This document shows positions 50,901 to 60,646 of a stretch of DNA of 64,000 nucleotides, piece after piece (within the stretch, counting starts at the first letter, position 1; each line of letters begins with the position of its first letter). Source of the DNA: Rhodohalobacter sp. SW132. GTDB lineage: Bacteria; Bacteroidota; Rhodothermia; Balneolales; Balneolaceae. A program made the position numbers and the translations under genes. The stretch lies in contig NZ_QUOK01000003.1 in the NCBI RefSeq assembly GCF_003390325.1, forward strand, positions 248,001 to 312,000, given 5' to 3'. Under the pieces are notes generated by a model. It searched no databases. It saw only the letters and a program-made list of their open reading frames with translations, and was not told the DNA's origin.

Positions 50901-51385
50901 TTGAAAACACGAGTATTCTTTGGACTTATATTTGAACTGTACTCCAAATTCTCCGCAGCTTTTTCCGGATCGTATCCCCCCACCGATTCCCGGATAATCT
51001 GTTTCGCCAGCTCTTTTCCGTCCGCCGTCAGTAGCTTATGAAGTGCCAGCATATATCGGTTCTGCTCCTCAGCCGCAGGCACCCCGGTAATCTCATCATC
51101 TACCCCGTTCCGCTGAACCAGCTTGTGACCAGAATCAACGCGAAGCGTCCAGGGATCGCCATTCATCTCGGCGTGGCCACTTAGTTTAATCCGGCTGGTA
51201 TCGTTCTGCCAGATCAGCTTTTGGATTGCGTTCGCAGTCGTGCTCTTCCCCGATGCATTCGGACCGGCAATAATGTTGATCCCGTCCGAAAAATCTTCAA
51301 AAGGTTTCATCCCTGAAGGGAAACCGGGCATTGTCCCAATCGTAAGGTCTTTGATTCGCAGCGGCTTTTTGGATGAGTTATTCAT
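47909..51385 (-). CDS. YhaN-type SMC-like AAA ATPase with C-terminal extension
   Basis: This 1158-residue RecF/SbcC/RecN-family ATPase has the Walker A motif GPNASGKST at 41-49. Coiled-coil arms cover about 170-830, interrupted by two hydrophobic helices at about 403-445 (WVILSIVVLAVLSAVAGFF and LVGLIAILLFSVYGW), as in Bacillus YhaN. The ABC signature region DELSSGTRIQLLMAVRLAF is near 835 and Walker B LPILADELLANSDD near 868. After about residue 930 an extension of roughly 220 helical residues follows (PEQLHLWYLMDDPDLLY and on), which I do not recognise. It lies 3 bp after the nuclease gene, forming an ATPase-nuclease pair acting on DNA ends or hairpins. Confidence 0.88.
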   Translation of the reverse strand: MNNSSKKPLRIKDLTIGTMPGFPSGMKPFEDFSDGINIIAGPNASGKSTTANAIQKLIWQNDTSRIKLSGHAEMNGDPWTLRVDSGHKLVQRNGVDDEITGVPAAEEQNRYMLALHKLLTADGKELAKQIIRESVGGYDPEKAAENLEYSSNISPKNTRVFKSFDDAEKAVRKSQQAQKEIKEEEEKLTDLYLKREKAEQSLRRAEFYELTVEKMKAEQSFEELRDQKERLPSVLENAHGEELSRVEGIESEISDAEEKIRSANRVISDCRDRLGKLTIPESGVSEKDLDELENRVKRIGELEKEIASLEKDQKSLEKKRSEALKRIGEDADPEKLRKLDLQDVGDLDRFLEEAHRVASDKRVLEQENSEFEKEKSGELDDPEAIRDGIGALGNWLKEVPTGRSFPSWVILSIVVLAVLSAVAGFFIPEVGLVGLIAILLFSVYGWMQLRNKGDNQTERVRVGDFQNTGLNPPAAWNPEEVRTRLDELISELRDARWQERIAGKLENSRSRLNELQSRMETVEKRGGELKERLSVIPELPFEEPAGYSQLAWYVTAVQNWQTADADLKALVEAGTEKRDQYGEEIEKATTLIKPYSDPSIEDSAEADAVFKNLKKQEEKRSRAVEEIGRQKTAIETEQELIDRKKQDLKAIYNKFEIPAGEKDQLRKLVDQVGEYDEIVNDYQVAEREYQKKLRSLVEHSLYEEEQDRLAKVTADQAEAYRKELLEEGDKVENLREEIARIEARVENVKSGNSLERALAERDEAVEGLKNLYEQNLSKLTGRLLVDKVKERMREQNRPKVFKEANRLFNRITKGRYELRIEENDESVFRAYDTVDKEGRSLDELSSGTRIQLLMAVRLAFVETQETSIKLPILADELLANSDDIRAEAIIEALTEISRDGRQVFYFTAQGDEVAKWENYLNQNGMNDHKVFYLTGERSGATYKTTQPDWQPISLLQDIPGPGSLSYNAYGEKLNVPPFNPLTDEPEQLHLWYLMDDPDLLYNTLSSGINYWGALKNYLKEGGIIEGLDEQEIRKMEEKAELLDRYLKLYRQGRPRPIDRGVLEESGAVSDSFIDAVSEKLEELNSDPAKLLEALRNGEISGFRTNKMDELENYLLEQGYLDTREPLQREMIENALNALISNLSISRKEADIFLRRFIG

Positions 51386-51388
51386 GGG

Positions 51389-52678
51389 TTATGCATTTTC
51401 CTTTTGTGAAAGAAGTTCTCCCAGGAGCTGACGACTCTCTTTGAGTAAAATATCACGGGCAGATTCATCAGAATCGGGGATCTGTTCATCGAATCGGGAA
51501 AGCGGCTGGTAGGTGCCGGAACGGTTTGCACTGCTGATCTGATCCTTCAGATCCATCATCAGTTCCTCTGAAAACTCAGTTGAGTCTCCCGATTCAAGGT
51601 CTAAAATCAGTTTTGCGATCATGCCGGGCGGCGTGGGTTGTTTTGCCAGCTCTTCCAGGTTATCAACAACCGGTTCAGCCAGGTTTATCATTTTGCGGAC
51701 ACTCACCACTGTCTCCGCTTCCACCTGCTGCTCCAGCTCATCAGCAAACTGAGACCATTTATCCAGATCGGTCACACTTGGATGCCGGCCGGTCAGCATA
51801 ATATCACAAATCATGTGTGATACATTCTCAAGCTTCATCACATTTGCCAGAACATAATTTCTCATCTGCTCCAGTACAAGGTTACGGAAATCGGTTTGAT
51901 GTTCAATGCCGGTCACATCCACCGAAAGCGGCTCGTAACGCACCGGGGAAAGCGGAACCTGTTCAGACCTCACCGTTCTGCCATCGAAAGAAAGCAGGCT
52001 GGCACCGTGAATTCCCGGCTCTTTGGCACTCAATGCCTGGGGTGATCCGGGATAGAGAACCAGCGGATCGTGGGCCCGGACAATATCCGGCTTATGGATG
52101 TGGCCGATCACCCACGCATGCGGAACTCCGGCCGGGAACCCGGTAAAATCTGTGGGTGCATAATGACTTTTCCGGTCGTACAGATCTCCATGCAGCAGTC
52201 CAACGGTGGGAAGATTTGGGTCAAGGTCCAGATTTTGAATCGAGAGCTGCAGCAGCGGATCCTCCATGATATGTTGCTTCGGAAATGACCATCCCAGAAC
52301 CTGCAGTTTACCCGACCGGGTTTCGATCATTTTGGCTTCCCACTCTCCTTTTTCACCCAGCAGATGAACGTGATTATACTCCCGGTTCCGAATGATATCC
52401 GGCAGGACATCAAAATCGTGATTACCCGATACCATCACCACGGAAATTCCTGCATTATCCAGCGTATCAAACCCCTGCTGGAGCGGCCCGATCGCCTCAA
52501 AAAACCGGTTATCGCGATCCACCACATCACCAGCCAGCAGCAATGCATCCACCTGCTCCTCGACGGCATATGCCACAATCCGCTCCCACGTAAACTTCAC
52601 GGAACTTTCACTCAGCGATTTTGACACATTTGACGACTGCTTTCCAAGGTGAAGATCTGCGCTTGCAAGAATTTTCAT
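51389..52678 (-). CDS. YhaO/SbcD-type DNA exonuclease (metallophosphoesterase)
   Basis: This 429-residue Mre11/SbcD-family nuclease shows the five phosphoesterase motifs in order: SADLHLGK (about 6-13), LLLAGDVVDRDN, VVMVSGNHDFD, VGLLHGDL and VIGHIHKPD. A C-terminal capping part (about 290-429) is long and charged. The ATG at 52678 (MKILASADLHLGK) is the family start; the open frame upstream to 52741 is not used. It is the first gene of the pair with the SMC-like ATPase, and a heptamer microsatellite lies 92 bp before its start. The family has 3'-5' exonuclease and endonuclease activity on broken or folded DNA. Confidence 0.9.
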   Translation of the reverse strand: MKILASADLHLGKQSSNVSKSLSESSVKFTWERIVAYAVEEQVDALLLAGDVVDRDNRFFEAIGPLQQGFDTLDNAGISVVMVSGNHDFDVLPDIIRNREYNHVHLLGEKGEWEAKMIETRSGKLQVLGWSFPKQHIMEDPLLQLSIQNLDLDPNLPTVGLLHGDLYDRKSHYAPTDFTGFPAGVPHAWVIGHIHKPDIVRAHDPLVLYPGSPQALSAKEPGIHGASLLSFDGRTVRSEQVPLSPVRYEPLSVDVTGIEHQTDFRNLVLEQMRNYVLANVMKLENVSHMICDIMLTGRHPSVTDLDKWSQFADELEQQVEAETVVSVRKMINLAEPVVDNLEELAKQPTPPGMIAKLILDLESGDSTEFSEELMMDLKDQISSANRSGTYQPLSRFDEQIPDSDESARDILLKESRQLLGELLSQKENA

Positions 52679-52769
52679 ATCCGGTTTCTGATAAGATGAA
52701 CGGTTACACACACCCGCCAAGATAATGGTGAGCGGTGACAATATCTGTCACCCCGGGGAAAGTTTTTTA

Positions 52770-52844
52770 GCAGGGTGCAGGGTGCAGGGTGCAGGGTGCA
52801 GGGTGCAGGGTGCAGGGTGCAGGGTGCAGGGTGCAGGGTGCAGG
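52770..52844. repeat. Heptamer microsatellite (GCAGGGT x10 plus 5 bases)
   Basis: Ten exact copies of GCAGGGT (52770-52839) and a partial GCAGG. It lies in the upstream region of the SbcD-like gene (start 52678, minus strand), 92 bp away. No spacers, so this is not a CRISPR. Strand slippage could change copy number. Confidence 0.95.
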
Positions 52845-52859
52845 AAACAAGATCGAAAA

Positions 52860-53277
52860 TTGGAAATCGAAAATCAGGGGTATGATCCGGAGCTTTGAAG
52901 GAATTACGGATCGTTTTTCAACTAACTGCCCCACTCAACACACCCCTCGGCCTGAAAATCTGCGTGCCGCAGTTTTCAGATCCATTTTCGCTTACGCGGG
53001 TAAAAAAAGGAACCCTCTCAAAGAGGGGATTATTAGTGACCTTAGTTTTTATAGGGGCAAAAAAATCTTCTTGAGGCATCTACAAATCCCCTCTTGAGAG
53101 GGGACAGATTTTAGAAAGTGAGCGAAGCGAACCTTTCGAAAATCAGGGGTGTGTCCCCGGAGCTTTGAAAGAATCTCAAAACACTTTCCCAGCACCTACC
53201 CCATCCACACACCCCTCGCCATCAAAATCGCACTTCGCGCTTTTTGATGTGCATTTCCCCTCTCAAAGAGGGGATTT
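52860..53277. repeat. Array of CCCCTCT palindromic units, two in inverted pairs
   Basis: Four unit traces are visible. A left-half trace (about 52860-52910: AAATCAGGGGTATGATCCGG) is followed by a minus-oriented unit at 52938-53031 with hairpin CTGAAAA, CTGCG, loop TGC, CGCAG, TTTTCAG. A plus-oriented unit lies at 53084-53160 (AATCCCCTCTTGAGAGGGG, then GAAAG...CTTTC, then GGGGTGTGT) and a minus-oriented unit at 53207-53277. The last ends exactly at the stop codon of the DUF559 gene. The region is otherwise without genes. Confidence 0.85.
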
Positions 53278-53663
53278 TAGAGTCCTAATTGTTTTTTCTG
53301 CTTGATAACCGTGGCTTCTATAACCCTGAGTACATTGTCAATCTCATTATACACCTCCTCATCCCAGAACCGGATGGTATGGAGTCCAAACGCTTTAAGC
53401 TGTTTCTCACGGAGCTCGTCTCTCTCACCTTGTTCATCAAGCAAATGCGTATACCCATCCAGCTCAATCACCAGGTAGAGTTCACTGCAGATGAAATCGA
53501 CTAAATAGTTACCGACCGGCCGCTGACGATGGAAATCAAAGCCCAACATCTGTTTTCCTTTCAGGTGATTCCAGAGTATAACCTCACTCAATGTGCTGTT
53601 ATTTCGCAACTCCCTGGCTCGTTGTTTCAATCTTGGGTTATAAGGAATGATAGGTCGTTTCAT
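53277..53663 (-). CDS. DUF559 endonuclease-like protein
   Basis: This 128-residue protein of the DUF559 (PF04480, Vsr-like) family has LSEVILWNHLKGKQMLG, FHRQRPVGNYLVDF and ELYLVIELDGYTH. The likely PD-(D/E)xK residues are Asp56 and Glu67-x-Asp69, with FWDEEVYN following. The family is related to very-short-patch repair and restriction endonuclease folds; no biochemical role is established that I know of. It stands alone. The stop codon TAA overlaps the terminus of the palindromic unit at 53207-53277, and an opposite-facing unit starts 97 bp before the gene (53760). This suggests a mobile or repeat-maintaining role. Confidence 0.85.
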   Translation of the reverse strand: MKRPIIPYNPRLKQRARELRNNSTLSEVILWNHLKGKQMLGFDFHRQRPVGNYLVDFICSELYLVIELDGYTHLLDEQGERDELREKQLKAFGLHTIRFWDEEVYNEIDNVLRVIEATVIKQKKQLGL

Positions 53664-53759
53664 GTTTTGCTCATTTAATTCATTGTCTATGAGTATGAGC
53701 CAATAATCAGTGTTGCCTTACAGTTTTTCCTAAATTAGAAAATAGATGAGGTTAAATTA

Positions 53760-53838
53760 ATCCCCTCTCGAGAGGGGACAGATTTGAGAAAGCCACGCCG
53801 ACTCCGTGGTCTTTCGAGAATCAGGGGTGTGTCCCGGA
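53760..53838 (+). repeat. Palindromic unit upstream of the DUF559 gene
   Basis: This is a full unit: AATCCCCTCTCGAGAGGGG, GACAGATTTGA, hairpin AAAGCCACG ... CGTGG-T-CTTTC, AATCAGGGGTGTGTCCC. It faces the unit at 53207-53277 so that their AATCCCC ends point inward to the gene. Confidence 0.88.
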
Positions 53839-54424
53839 TCTTTGAATTACGGATCACTTCCCAACATCTCATTACAAAACCCATCCCACCATAAAACTGA
53901 CTGTAACACGAATAGGTTTATTATAACGAGGGCCTCATCTTGTCACTTTTAATCACTATAATCCTTGATGCCCGGATTGATCTCTCGCTCACAAAATCTC
54001 TCAATTCTCTGTTACATTTTTTAAAGATACTTTTTTAATCCCTGCAGAAAATCGCTAAAACCGTGTCTTAAAGGCACAATCTTTAGTTCGTTCAAAAGCG
54101 CTTTTCTATAATCAGGCAGTAATTTTTTTATAAAAACTCTATCGCAATCAAATGACATCTTTTGGACGTTTAAGGAGTAGCTACACAAATTTTAGTTTAT
54201 ATAAATTTTATTGTAACGTATTGTTTCTGATCGGGATGAAAATCGGTTTCGATCGATTCTTCATGCTAAAAATAATTTCCGTTTGAAGATCTGTTAACAA
54301 AAACAGCTCTTTTTTAATGGCTTGCGGAAACTGTTTACTTAGGTTTTTTTTACCAGTGACGCTTCTCCGATATCTACCATACCAAGCTATATTTAATTTT
54401 TTTTAAGCACATATTCTTCTATCG
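53839..54424. other. Long leader region of gltB, nothing further recognised
   Basis: These 586 bp precede the gltB start. The sequence is AT-rich with runs of A and T. I see no ORF, riboswitch, or inverted repeat worth naming. The gltBD promoter should lie here. Confidence 0.4.
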
Positions 54425-57400
54425 ATGACTTTACGTAAAGCTCCAGGAAAACAAGGTCTCTACAATCCCGTACACGAACACGATGCGTGTGGTATGGGAT
54501 TTGTCGTTAACATGAAAGGCGAAAAGTCTAACAAGATTGTCAGACAAGCCATCACGGTTCTCAGCAATCTTGATCACCGTGGTGCTACCGGCAGTGAGCC
54601 GAACAGCGGTGACGGGGCAGGAATTTTACTGCAAATCCCGCACAAGTTCCTCAAACAATCCTGCCAGGGTTTAGGTATTGAACTCCCTGAATCCGGGGAT
54701 TATGGTGTAGGAATGGTATTTCTGCCGGGTGAACGGGATGATCGTCTCAAATGCGAACGATTGATGGAAAAGATCATCAAAGAGGAAGGTCATGAAATTC
54801 TCGGCTGGCGAAAAGTTGCCACCGATAACTCCAAATTGGGGAAATCTGCCCGGGCCAATGAACCCGGCGTGCGTCAGGTTTTCATCAAAAGAGGTGAACA
54901 ATATACAACGGATCTCGATTTTGAACGCAGCCTGTATATTCTTCGTCGAAGAATTACCAAAGAGATTGACGAAACTGAATATTTCATCAATGAAAAAGAG
55001 ATTTTTTATATCGCAAGCCTCTCCTCCCGAACGATTATTTATAAAGGGATGCTTACGACCAAGCAGCTCGAGGGATATTACCCTGATCTGCGGGAACCTA
55101 CCATGGAAACCGCGCTCGCGCTGGTCCACTCCCGGTTTAGTACCAACACGTTTCCAAGCTGGGAACTTGCACACCCCTATCGGTATGTGATTCACAATGG
55201 CGAAATTAATACGATGCGCGGTAACCAAAACTGGATGCACGCACGTCAGGCCCGCCTCGAAACCGAACTTTTCGGAGATGAGCTCGAGAAACTCTTCCCC
55301 ATCGTGCAGGAAGGCGGGAGTGATTCGGAGCGGTTTGATAACTGCCTTGAATTCTTGTACTTAAGCGGCCGGTCCCTCCCCCACGCCATGATGATGATGA
55401 TCCCCGAACCGTGGGAGAAGCACGAGGATATGGATGACGATCTGAGCGCTTTCTACGAATATCACAGCTGCCTGATGGAGCCGTGGGACGGACCCGCATC
55501 CATCGCATTTACGGACGGAAAGGTTGTGGGTGCTACACTCGATCGAAACGGACTGAGGCCATCACGATATTATGTCACCCAGGATGATACCGTTGTTCTT
55601 GCATCAGAGGTTGGAGTCCTTAGTTTCCCCCCCGAAGACATTGTGCAAAAAGAGCGGCTTCAGCCCGGACGAATGCTCCTCATCGATACGGAACAGGGAC
55701 GAATCATTAGTGACGAGGAGATTAAACAGAAGATCGCCACTGAACAACCTTACAGAAAGTGGCTTGATGAAAACCTGGTGAAGTTCGATACCATTGTTAA
55801 AGATCCGGATCCAAAAGCGCCGGAAGTGAATCATGAGCAAGTTCTGCACCGGCAAAAAGTTTTCGGCTATACGTACGAAGATCTCAAGATCAATGTGGGT
55901 CCGATGGCAGAAAATATGCTGCAGCCGGTCGGTTCGATGGGGAATGACGCCCCGATCGCCGTACTGTCAAACCAGCCTCAGTTGCTCTATAACTACTTTA
56001 AACAACTTTTTGCGCAGGTCACGAACCCTCCGATCGACCCGATACGGGAGGAGTTGATTACATCTACTGAAACTCTTTTAGGATCGCAGGGGAATATCTT
56101 AAACCCAACTCCACAAAGCTGCCGCCAGATTGAGCTGGAAACTCCGGTGCTGACAAATGAGGAGATCGACACACTCAAAAATATTGATCTGTCAGGGTTT
56201 CAAACAACTGTACTGCCAATTCTCTTTAAAGCTGGCAGCGGTGGTAACGGTCTTGAAAAGGCGATGGATAACCTGTTTTCCGCAGCCGATGCAGCCATCG
56301 AACAGGGCGCCAATATTCTGATATTGAGTGACCGGGATTTTGATGACAAACAGGTTCCAATTCCCGCTCTTCTTGCCGTTTCCGGGCTTCACCATCACCT
56401 GATACGTACCGGCCAGCGCACCGAAATCAGCATTGTACTCGAATCGGGCGAGCCAAGGGAAACCCACCACTTCTGTACCCTGCTCGGATATGGTGTGGAT
56501 GCGGTGAACCCCTATATGGCATACGAAAGTATTCACGACCTGATCCGGGAAGAACTGCTTGAAGATATTTCGTTTGAGAAAGCCGTGAAGGGGTACAACA
56601 AAGCGGTTGTGAAAGGTATTGTGAAGGTGATGTCCAAGATGGGAATCTCAACCATCAAATCGTACCGCGCTGCGCAAATTTTTGAGGCGCTTGGAATCAG
56701 CCAGAAAGTGATCGACAAATATTTCACCTGGACCGATTCCAGAATTGAAGGAATCGACCTGGACATTATCGCAAAAGAAGCTCAAATGCGTCACGATCAC
56801 GCCTATCCGGAAACCCAGGTGAATGGTCAGGTTCTCGATGAAGGCGGCCAGTACAAGTGGCGGAAAAAGGGGGAATATCACATGTATAACCCCGAAACGG
56901 TTCATCTTTTGCAGTTTGCCAGCAAAACAAATGATTATCAACTCTACAAAGAGTATGCAAAACGGCTTGATGATCAGTTTGATCCCCCACCTACACTTCG
57001 CCACCTGATCGATTTCAATTTTGAACAAGAGCCGATTTCGATCGATGAGGTTGAATCTGTTGAATCAATCTGTAAGCGATTTAAAACCGGGGCGATGTCG
57101 TACGGCTCCATCAGCCGGGAAACGCATGAAGCCCTTGCGATTGCGATGAACCGTCTCGGTGGAAAAAGCAATAGTGGTGAGGGTGGCGAAGAGTCAGAAC
57201 GCTATGTACCTGATACCAATGGCGATTCGCGAAACAGTTCCATCAAACAGGTGGCATCGGGACGATTTGGTGTAACGAGCGAGTACCTGAACAGCGGCAC
57301 CGAAATCCAGATTAAAATGGCACAGGGAGCCAAGCCGGGCGAAGGCGGGGAACTGCCGGGCCGAAAAGTCTACCCGTGGATAGCGAAGGTCCGATATTCA

Positions 57401-59011
57401 ACTCCGGGGGTTGGTTTGATTTCCCCTCCGCCCCATCATGATATCTACTCCATTGAAGATTTGGCTCAGCTGATTCACGATCTGAAAAACTCTAATCGCA
57501 GGGCGCGAATCAACGTGAAACTGGTCTCCTTGGTCGGGGTCGGGACGATCGCAGCCGGGGTTTCCAAAGGCCATGCGGATGTAATTCTGATCAGCGGTCA
57601 CGATGGCGGTACAGGCGCATCACCCCAAACCAGTATCAAACATGCCGGTTTGCCGTGGGAACTTGGCCTGGCGGAAACGCACCAAACCCTCGTCTTAAAT
57701 GACCTCCGCAGCCGGGTTACCCTCGAGGCGGATGGCCAGATCAAAACCGGACGTGACATCGTAGTTGCCGCCCTCCTGGGTGCTGAAGAGTATGGATTTG
57801 GTACCAGCGCACTGATTACCCTGGGCTGTATTATGATGCGTGTTTGTCATTTAAATACATGCCCGGTTGGTATTGCGACGCAAAATCCTGACTTGCGCCA
57901 CAAATTTAAAGGAGATCCTCAGTATGTAGTGAATTTCATGAAATTCATCGCGCAGGATGTTCGGGAATATATGGCTAAACTTGGGTTTCGCACGATCGAT
58001 GAGATGATCGGCCAGTCTGATAAGCTAAAACAGCGGGAAATCACGCACTGGAAAGGAAAACACCTTGATCTCTCGCCGGTTCTGTTCAAACCTGATGCTC
58101 CCGAGGGTGTGGGTATCCGGCGTTTGATTGAGCAGGATCACGGGCTGGACAACGCAATGGATATCCAGACACTGATGGACATCTGCGAACCGGCACTCTC
58201 TAAAAAGAAACCGGTGCGTGCCCGGCTTCCGATTCAAAACATTAACCGTGTGGCAGGAACCATCATCGGTTGTGAAGTGACAAAACGGTACGGCCCCGCC
58301 GGACTTCCGGAAGATACCATCCACCTGAATTTCAATGGATCTGCCGGACAGAGTTTCGGTGCGTTTGTTCCTAAAGGGATGACGCTGGAACTGCAGGGCG
58401 ATGCAAACGACTATTTCGGAAAAGGACTTTCAGGCGGTAAACTCATTCTATACCCCGATGAGGGTATACGGTTCAAACCGGAAGAGAACATCATTCTTGG
58501 GAATGTCTCGTTTTACGGAGCTACCAGCGGTGAAGCCTACATTCGTGGAATGGCCGGTGAACGTTTTTGTGTGAGAAACAGCGGTGTGAACGCCGTGGTT
58601 GAAGCCGTGGGTGATCACGCATGCGAATATATGACAGGCGGACGTGTGGTTGTTCTCGGCTCAACAGGACGTAATTTTGCAGCCGGGATGTCCGGCGGTA
58701 TTGCCTATGTCCTGGATCTGCACGATCGGTTTGAGAAAAACTGCAATAAGGAGATGGTCAGCCTGCAGCGGCTCAGTGACGAAGATGAAATTCAAAACGT
58801 GAAAAAGATGATTCTTAATCACGGTGAATATACTGACAGCCACCTGGCCTGGAAAGTATTAGCCAAGTGGGAAATGTTGCAAGATAAATTTGTGAAAGTG
58901 ATGCCGAAAGATTTTGAACAGATGCAGATCTCGATCGCCAAAGCAAAGAAAAACGGGGCTGATGACGAAAAAGCAGCTATGGATGCATTTCTCGAAAATA
59001 AAGCCGTATAA
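54425..59011 (+). CDS. gltB: Glutamate synthase large subunit
   Basis: This is the 1528-residue large (alpha) subunit, which transfers the amide of glutamine to 2-oxoglutarate using electrons from the small subunit. Domain order: class II glutamine amidotransferase with the nucleophile Cys22 in HDACGMGF (about 22-430), so a 21-residue propeptide is removed; a central domain (about 470-780); an FMN-binding glutamate synthase domain (about 830-1210) with the GGTGASP loop; the 3Fe-4S cysteines in [12 protein letters not shown] (about 1135-1147); and the GXGXG beta-helix (about 1240-1490). It is followed by gltD across a 150-bp gap that contains a degenerate repeat unit. Expression is presumably nitrogen-controlled. 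Confidence 0.97.
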   Translation: MTLRKAPGKQGLYNPVHEHDACGMGFVVNMKGEKSNKIVRQAITVLSNLDHRGATGSEPNSGDGAGILLQIPHKFLKQSCQGLGIELPESGDYGVGMVFLPGERDDRLKCERLMEKIIKEEGHEILGWRKVATDNSKLGKSARANEPGVRQVFIKRGEQYTTDLDFERSLYILRRRITKEIDETEYFINEKEIFYIASLSSRTIIYKGMLTTKQLEGYYPDLREPTMETALALVHSRFSTNTFPSWELAHPYRYVIHNGEINTMRGNQNWMHARQARLETELFGDELEKLFPIVQEGGSDSERFDNCLEFLYLSGRSLPHAMMMMIPEPWEKHEDMDDDLSAFYEYHSCLMEPWDGPASIAFTDGKVVGATLDRNGLRPSRYYVTQDDTVVLASEVGVLSFPPEDIVQKERLQPGRMLLIDTEQGRIISDEEIKQKIATEQPYRKWLDENLVKFDTIVKDPDPKAPEVNHEQVLHRQKVFGYTYEDLKINVGPMAENMLQPVGSMGNDAPIAVLSNQPQLLYNYFKQLFAQVTNPPIDPIREELITSTETLLGSQGNILNPTPQSCRQIELETPVLTNEEIDTLKNIDLSGFQTTVLPILFKAGSGGNGLEKAMDNLFSAADAAIEQGANILILSDRDFDDKQVPIPALLAVSGLHHHLIRTGQRTEISIVLESGEPRETHHFCTLLGYGVDAVNPYMAYESIHDLIREELLEDISFEKAVKGYNKAVVKGIVKVMSKMGISTIKSYRAAQIFEALGISQKVIDKYFTWTDSRIEGIDLDIIAKEAQMRHDHAYPETQVNGQVLDEGGQYKWRKKGEYHMYNPETVHLLQFASKTNDYQLYKEYAKRLDDQFDPPPTLRHLIDFNFEQEPISIDEVESVESICKRFKTGAMSYGSISRETHEALAIAMNRLGGKSNSGEGGEESERYVPDTNGDSRNSSIKQVASGRFGVTSEYLNSGTEIQIKMAQGAKPGEGGELPGRKVYPWIAKVRYSTPGVGLISPPPHHDIYSIEDLAQLIHDLKNSNRRARINVKLVSLVGVGTIAAGVSKGHADVILISGHDGGTGASPQTSIKHAGLPWELGLAETHQTLVLNDLRSRVTLEADGQIKTGRDIVVAALLGAEEYGFGTSALITLGCIMMRVCHLNTCPVGIATQNPDLRHKFKGDPQYVVNFMKFIAQDVREYMAKLGFRTIDEMIGQSDKLKQREITHWKGKHLDLSPVLFKPDAPEGVGIRRLIEQDHGLDNAMDIQTLMDICEPALSKKKPVRARLPIQNINRVAGTIIGCEVTKRYGPAGLPEDTIHLNFNGSAGQSFGAFVPKGMTLELQGDANDYFGKGLSGGKLILYPDEGIRFKPEENIILGNVSFYGATSGEAYIRGMAGERFCVRNSGVNAVVEAVGDHACEYMTGGRVVVLGSTGRNFAAGMSGGIAYVLDLHDRFEKNCNKEMVSLQRLSDEDEIQNVKKMILNHGEYTDSHLAWKVLAKWEMLQDKFVKVMPKDFEQMQISIAKAKKNGADDEKAAMDAFLENKAV

Positions 59012-59036
59012 GCAACATGTAATGAGTTTTTTAAAG

Positions 59037-59091
59037 AGTGTCCCCCATTCCCAACAGGGATTCCTATGAGAAAAGAGGGATTTTTAGCCTG
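59037..59091. repeat. Degenerate palindromic unit between gltB and gltD
   Basis: GAGTGTCCCCCATTCC, then AACAGGGATTCC, then ATGAGAAAAGAGGGATTTTT matches the minus-oriented CCCCTCT unit in outline but has lost base pairing in the stem. It may affect the ratio of gltB to gltD transcript. Confidence 0.5.
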
Positions 59092-59161
59092 ATTTTCAGA
59101 CACTCATACTTGGAGTATTTAACAACATTATTTTACAGTAACCTTTTAAGCAACTAACATT

Positions 59162-60646
59162 ATGGGTAAACCCACCGGATTCATGGAGTTCGACCGAAAA
59201 ACAACTCCTTACCGAGAACCTACGGAACGGATAAATGACTGGGAAGAATTAAACCTGAAAATGCCCGAGGAAGATCTCCGTGAACAGGGCGCGCGGTGCA
59301 TGGATTGTGGTATTCCGTTTTGTCAGACCGGCGGCGATTGGGGAGGAAAATCACTCGGATGCCCCATCTACAATCTAATTCCCGAGTGGAACGACCTTGT
59401 CTATCGCGGTAAATGGAAAGAAGCCCTTCAGAGATTACATAAAACCAACAACTTCCCTGAATTTACTGGACGTGCCTGCCCTGCTCCGTGCGAAAGCTCA
59501 TGTGTTTTAGGGATTACCGATCCACCCGTAGCCATAAAAAGTATTGAACAGGCCATCATCGATCGCGGTTTTGAAGAGGGATGGGTTGTGCCTAATCCGC
59601 CGGATCAGAGGACGGGTAAAACCGTAGGAATTGTAGGCTCCGGGCCGGCCGGACTCGCTGCAGCTGCTCAGCTCAATAAAGCGGGTCATAAAGTAACGGT
59701 CTATGAGCGTGCCGACAGAATCGGGGGATTGTTGACGTATGGAATCCCGAATATGAAACTCGACAAATCTGTCGTTCAGCGCAGAGTAGATATTCTTAAA
59801 GAGGAAGGAATTGAGTTTGTCGTGAATACCGAGATTGGAAAAGATATACCGGCTACAGAACTTCAAATGAAACATGACGCCCTGGTTCTGGCCGGCGGTG
59901 CAACAAATCCACGGGATCTACCTATTGAAGGCCGGGAACTAAACGGCATTCATTTTGCCATGGAATTTCTGCACGCTGATACCAAAAGCCTGCTCGATTC
60001 CAATCACGAAGATGAAAACTTCATCTCTGCAAAAGATAAGCACGTTATTGTCATCGGAGGCGGAGATACGGGAACCGACTGTGTGAGCACCTCACTCCGT
60101 CATGAGTGCAAATCACTTACGCAATTCGAAATCTTACCAAAGCCGCCAAATGAGCGATCCGAGGGGAATCCGTGGCCCGAATGGCCCAATGTATATAAAC
60201 TGGATTACGGGCAGGAAGAGGCGCGCAAAAAGTACGGTGATGATCCCCGTGAATATGAAGTGATGACCAAAAAATTCGTAGAAGATGGAAACGGAAATGT
60301 AAAAGAACTGCATACCGTACAGGTAAAATGGGAAACAGGCAACAACGGCAGAATGAAACCTGTTGAAGTTGAAGGCAGCCATAAAGTCTGGAAAGCCGAC
60401 CTTGTGCTACTGGCGATGGGATTTTTAGGTCCTGAGAACCCGGTTCTTGAACAACTTAAGGTTGAACGGGATGATCGAAGCAACGCTAAAGCTGAGCACG
60501 GTGCTTACGACACGAACGTGGAAGGCGTCTTTGCTGCCGGTGATATGCGCCGGGGCCAAAGCCTGATTGTCTGGGCCATCAACGAAGGCCGCGGGGCAGC
60601 ACGCGAATGCGACCGATGGCTGATGGGCAGTACGGAGCTTCCTTAA
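59162..60646 (+). CDS. gltD: Glutamate synthase small subunit
   Basis: This is the 494-residue beta subunit, which oxidises NADPH and feeds electrons to the large subunit. The N-terminal iron-sulfur segment has [27 protein letters not shown] and [14 protein letters not shown] (4Fe-4S ligands). An FAD site follows at [13 protein letters not shown] (about 160), and the NADPH site GGGDTGTDC is near 302. The C-terminal [14 protein letters not shown] is the second FAD contact. The last 18 codons plus downstream sequence are duplicated at 60828-60993. It forms an operon with gltB. Confidence 0.96.
   Translation: MGKPTGFMEFDRKTTPYREPTERINDWEELNLKMPEEDLREQGARCMDCGIPFCQTGGDWGGKSLGCPIYNLIPEWNDLVYRGKWKEALQRLHKTNNFPEFTGRACPAPCESSCVLGITDPPVAIKSIEQAIIDRGFEEGWVVPNPPDQRTGKTVGIVGSGPAGLAAAAQLNKAGHKVTVYERADRIGGLLTYGIPNMKLDKSVVQRRVDILKEEGIEFVVNTEIGKDIPATELQMKHDALVLAGGATNPRDLPIEGRELNGIHFAMEFLHADTKSLLDSNHEDENFISAKDKHVIVIGGGDTGTDCVSTSLRHECKSLTQFEILPKPPNERSEGNPWPEWPNVYKLDYGQEEARKKYGDDPREYEVMTKKFVEDGNGNVKELHTVQVKWETGNNGRMKPVEVEGSHKVWKADLVLLAMGFLGPENPVLEQLKVERDDRSNAKAEHGAYDTNVEGVFAAGDMRRGQSLIVWAINEGRGAARECDRWLMGSTELP

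Noticed and set aside
52770-52844. Protein-coding reading through the heptamer repeat
   Set aside because: The periodic peptide (QGAGCRV) is an artefact of the microsatellite and has no ribosome-binding site.
54671-55240. A 189-codon minus-strand frame within gltB
   Set aside because: The gltB reading is continuous with all catalytic motifs; the antisense frame has no recognisable domain.
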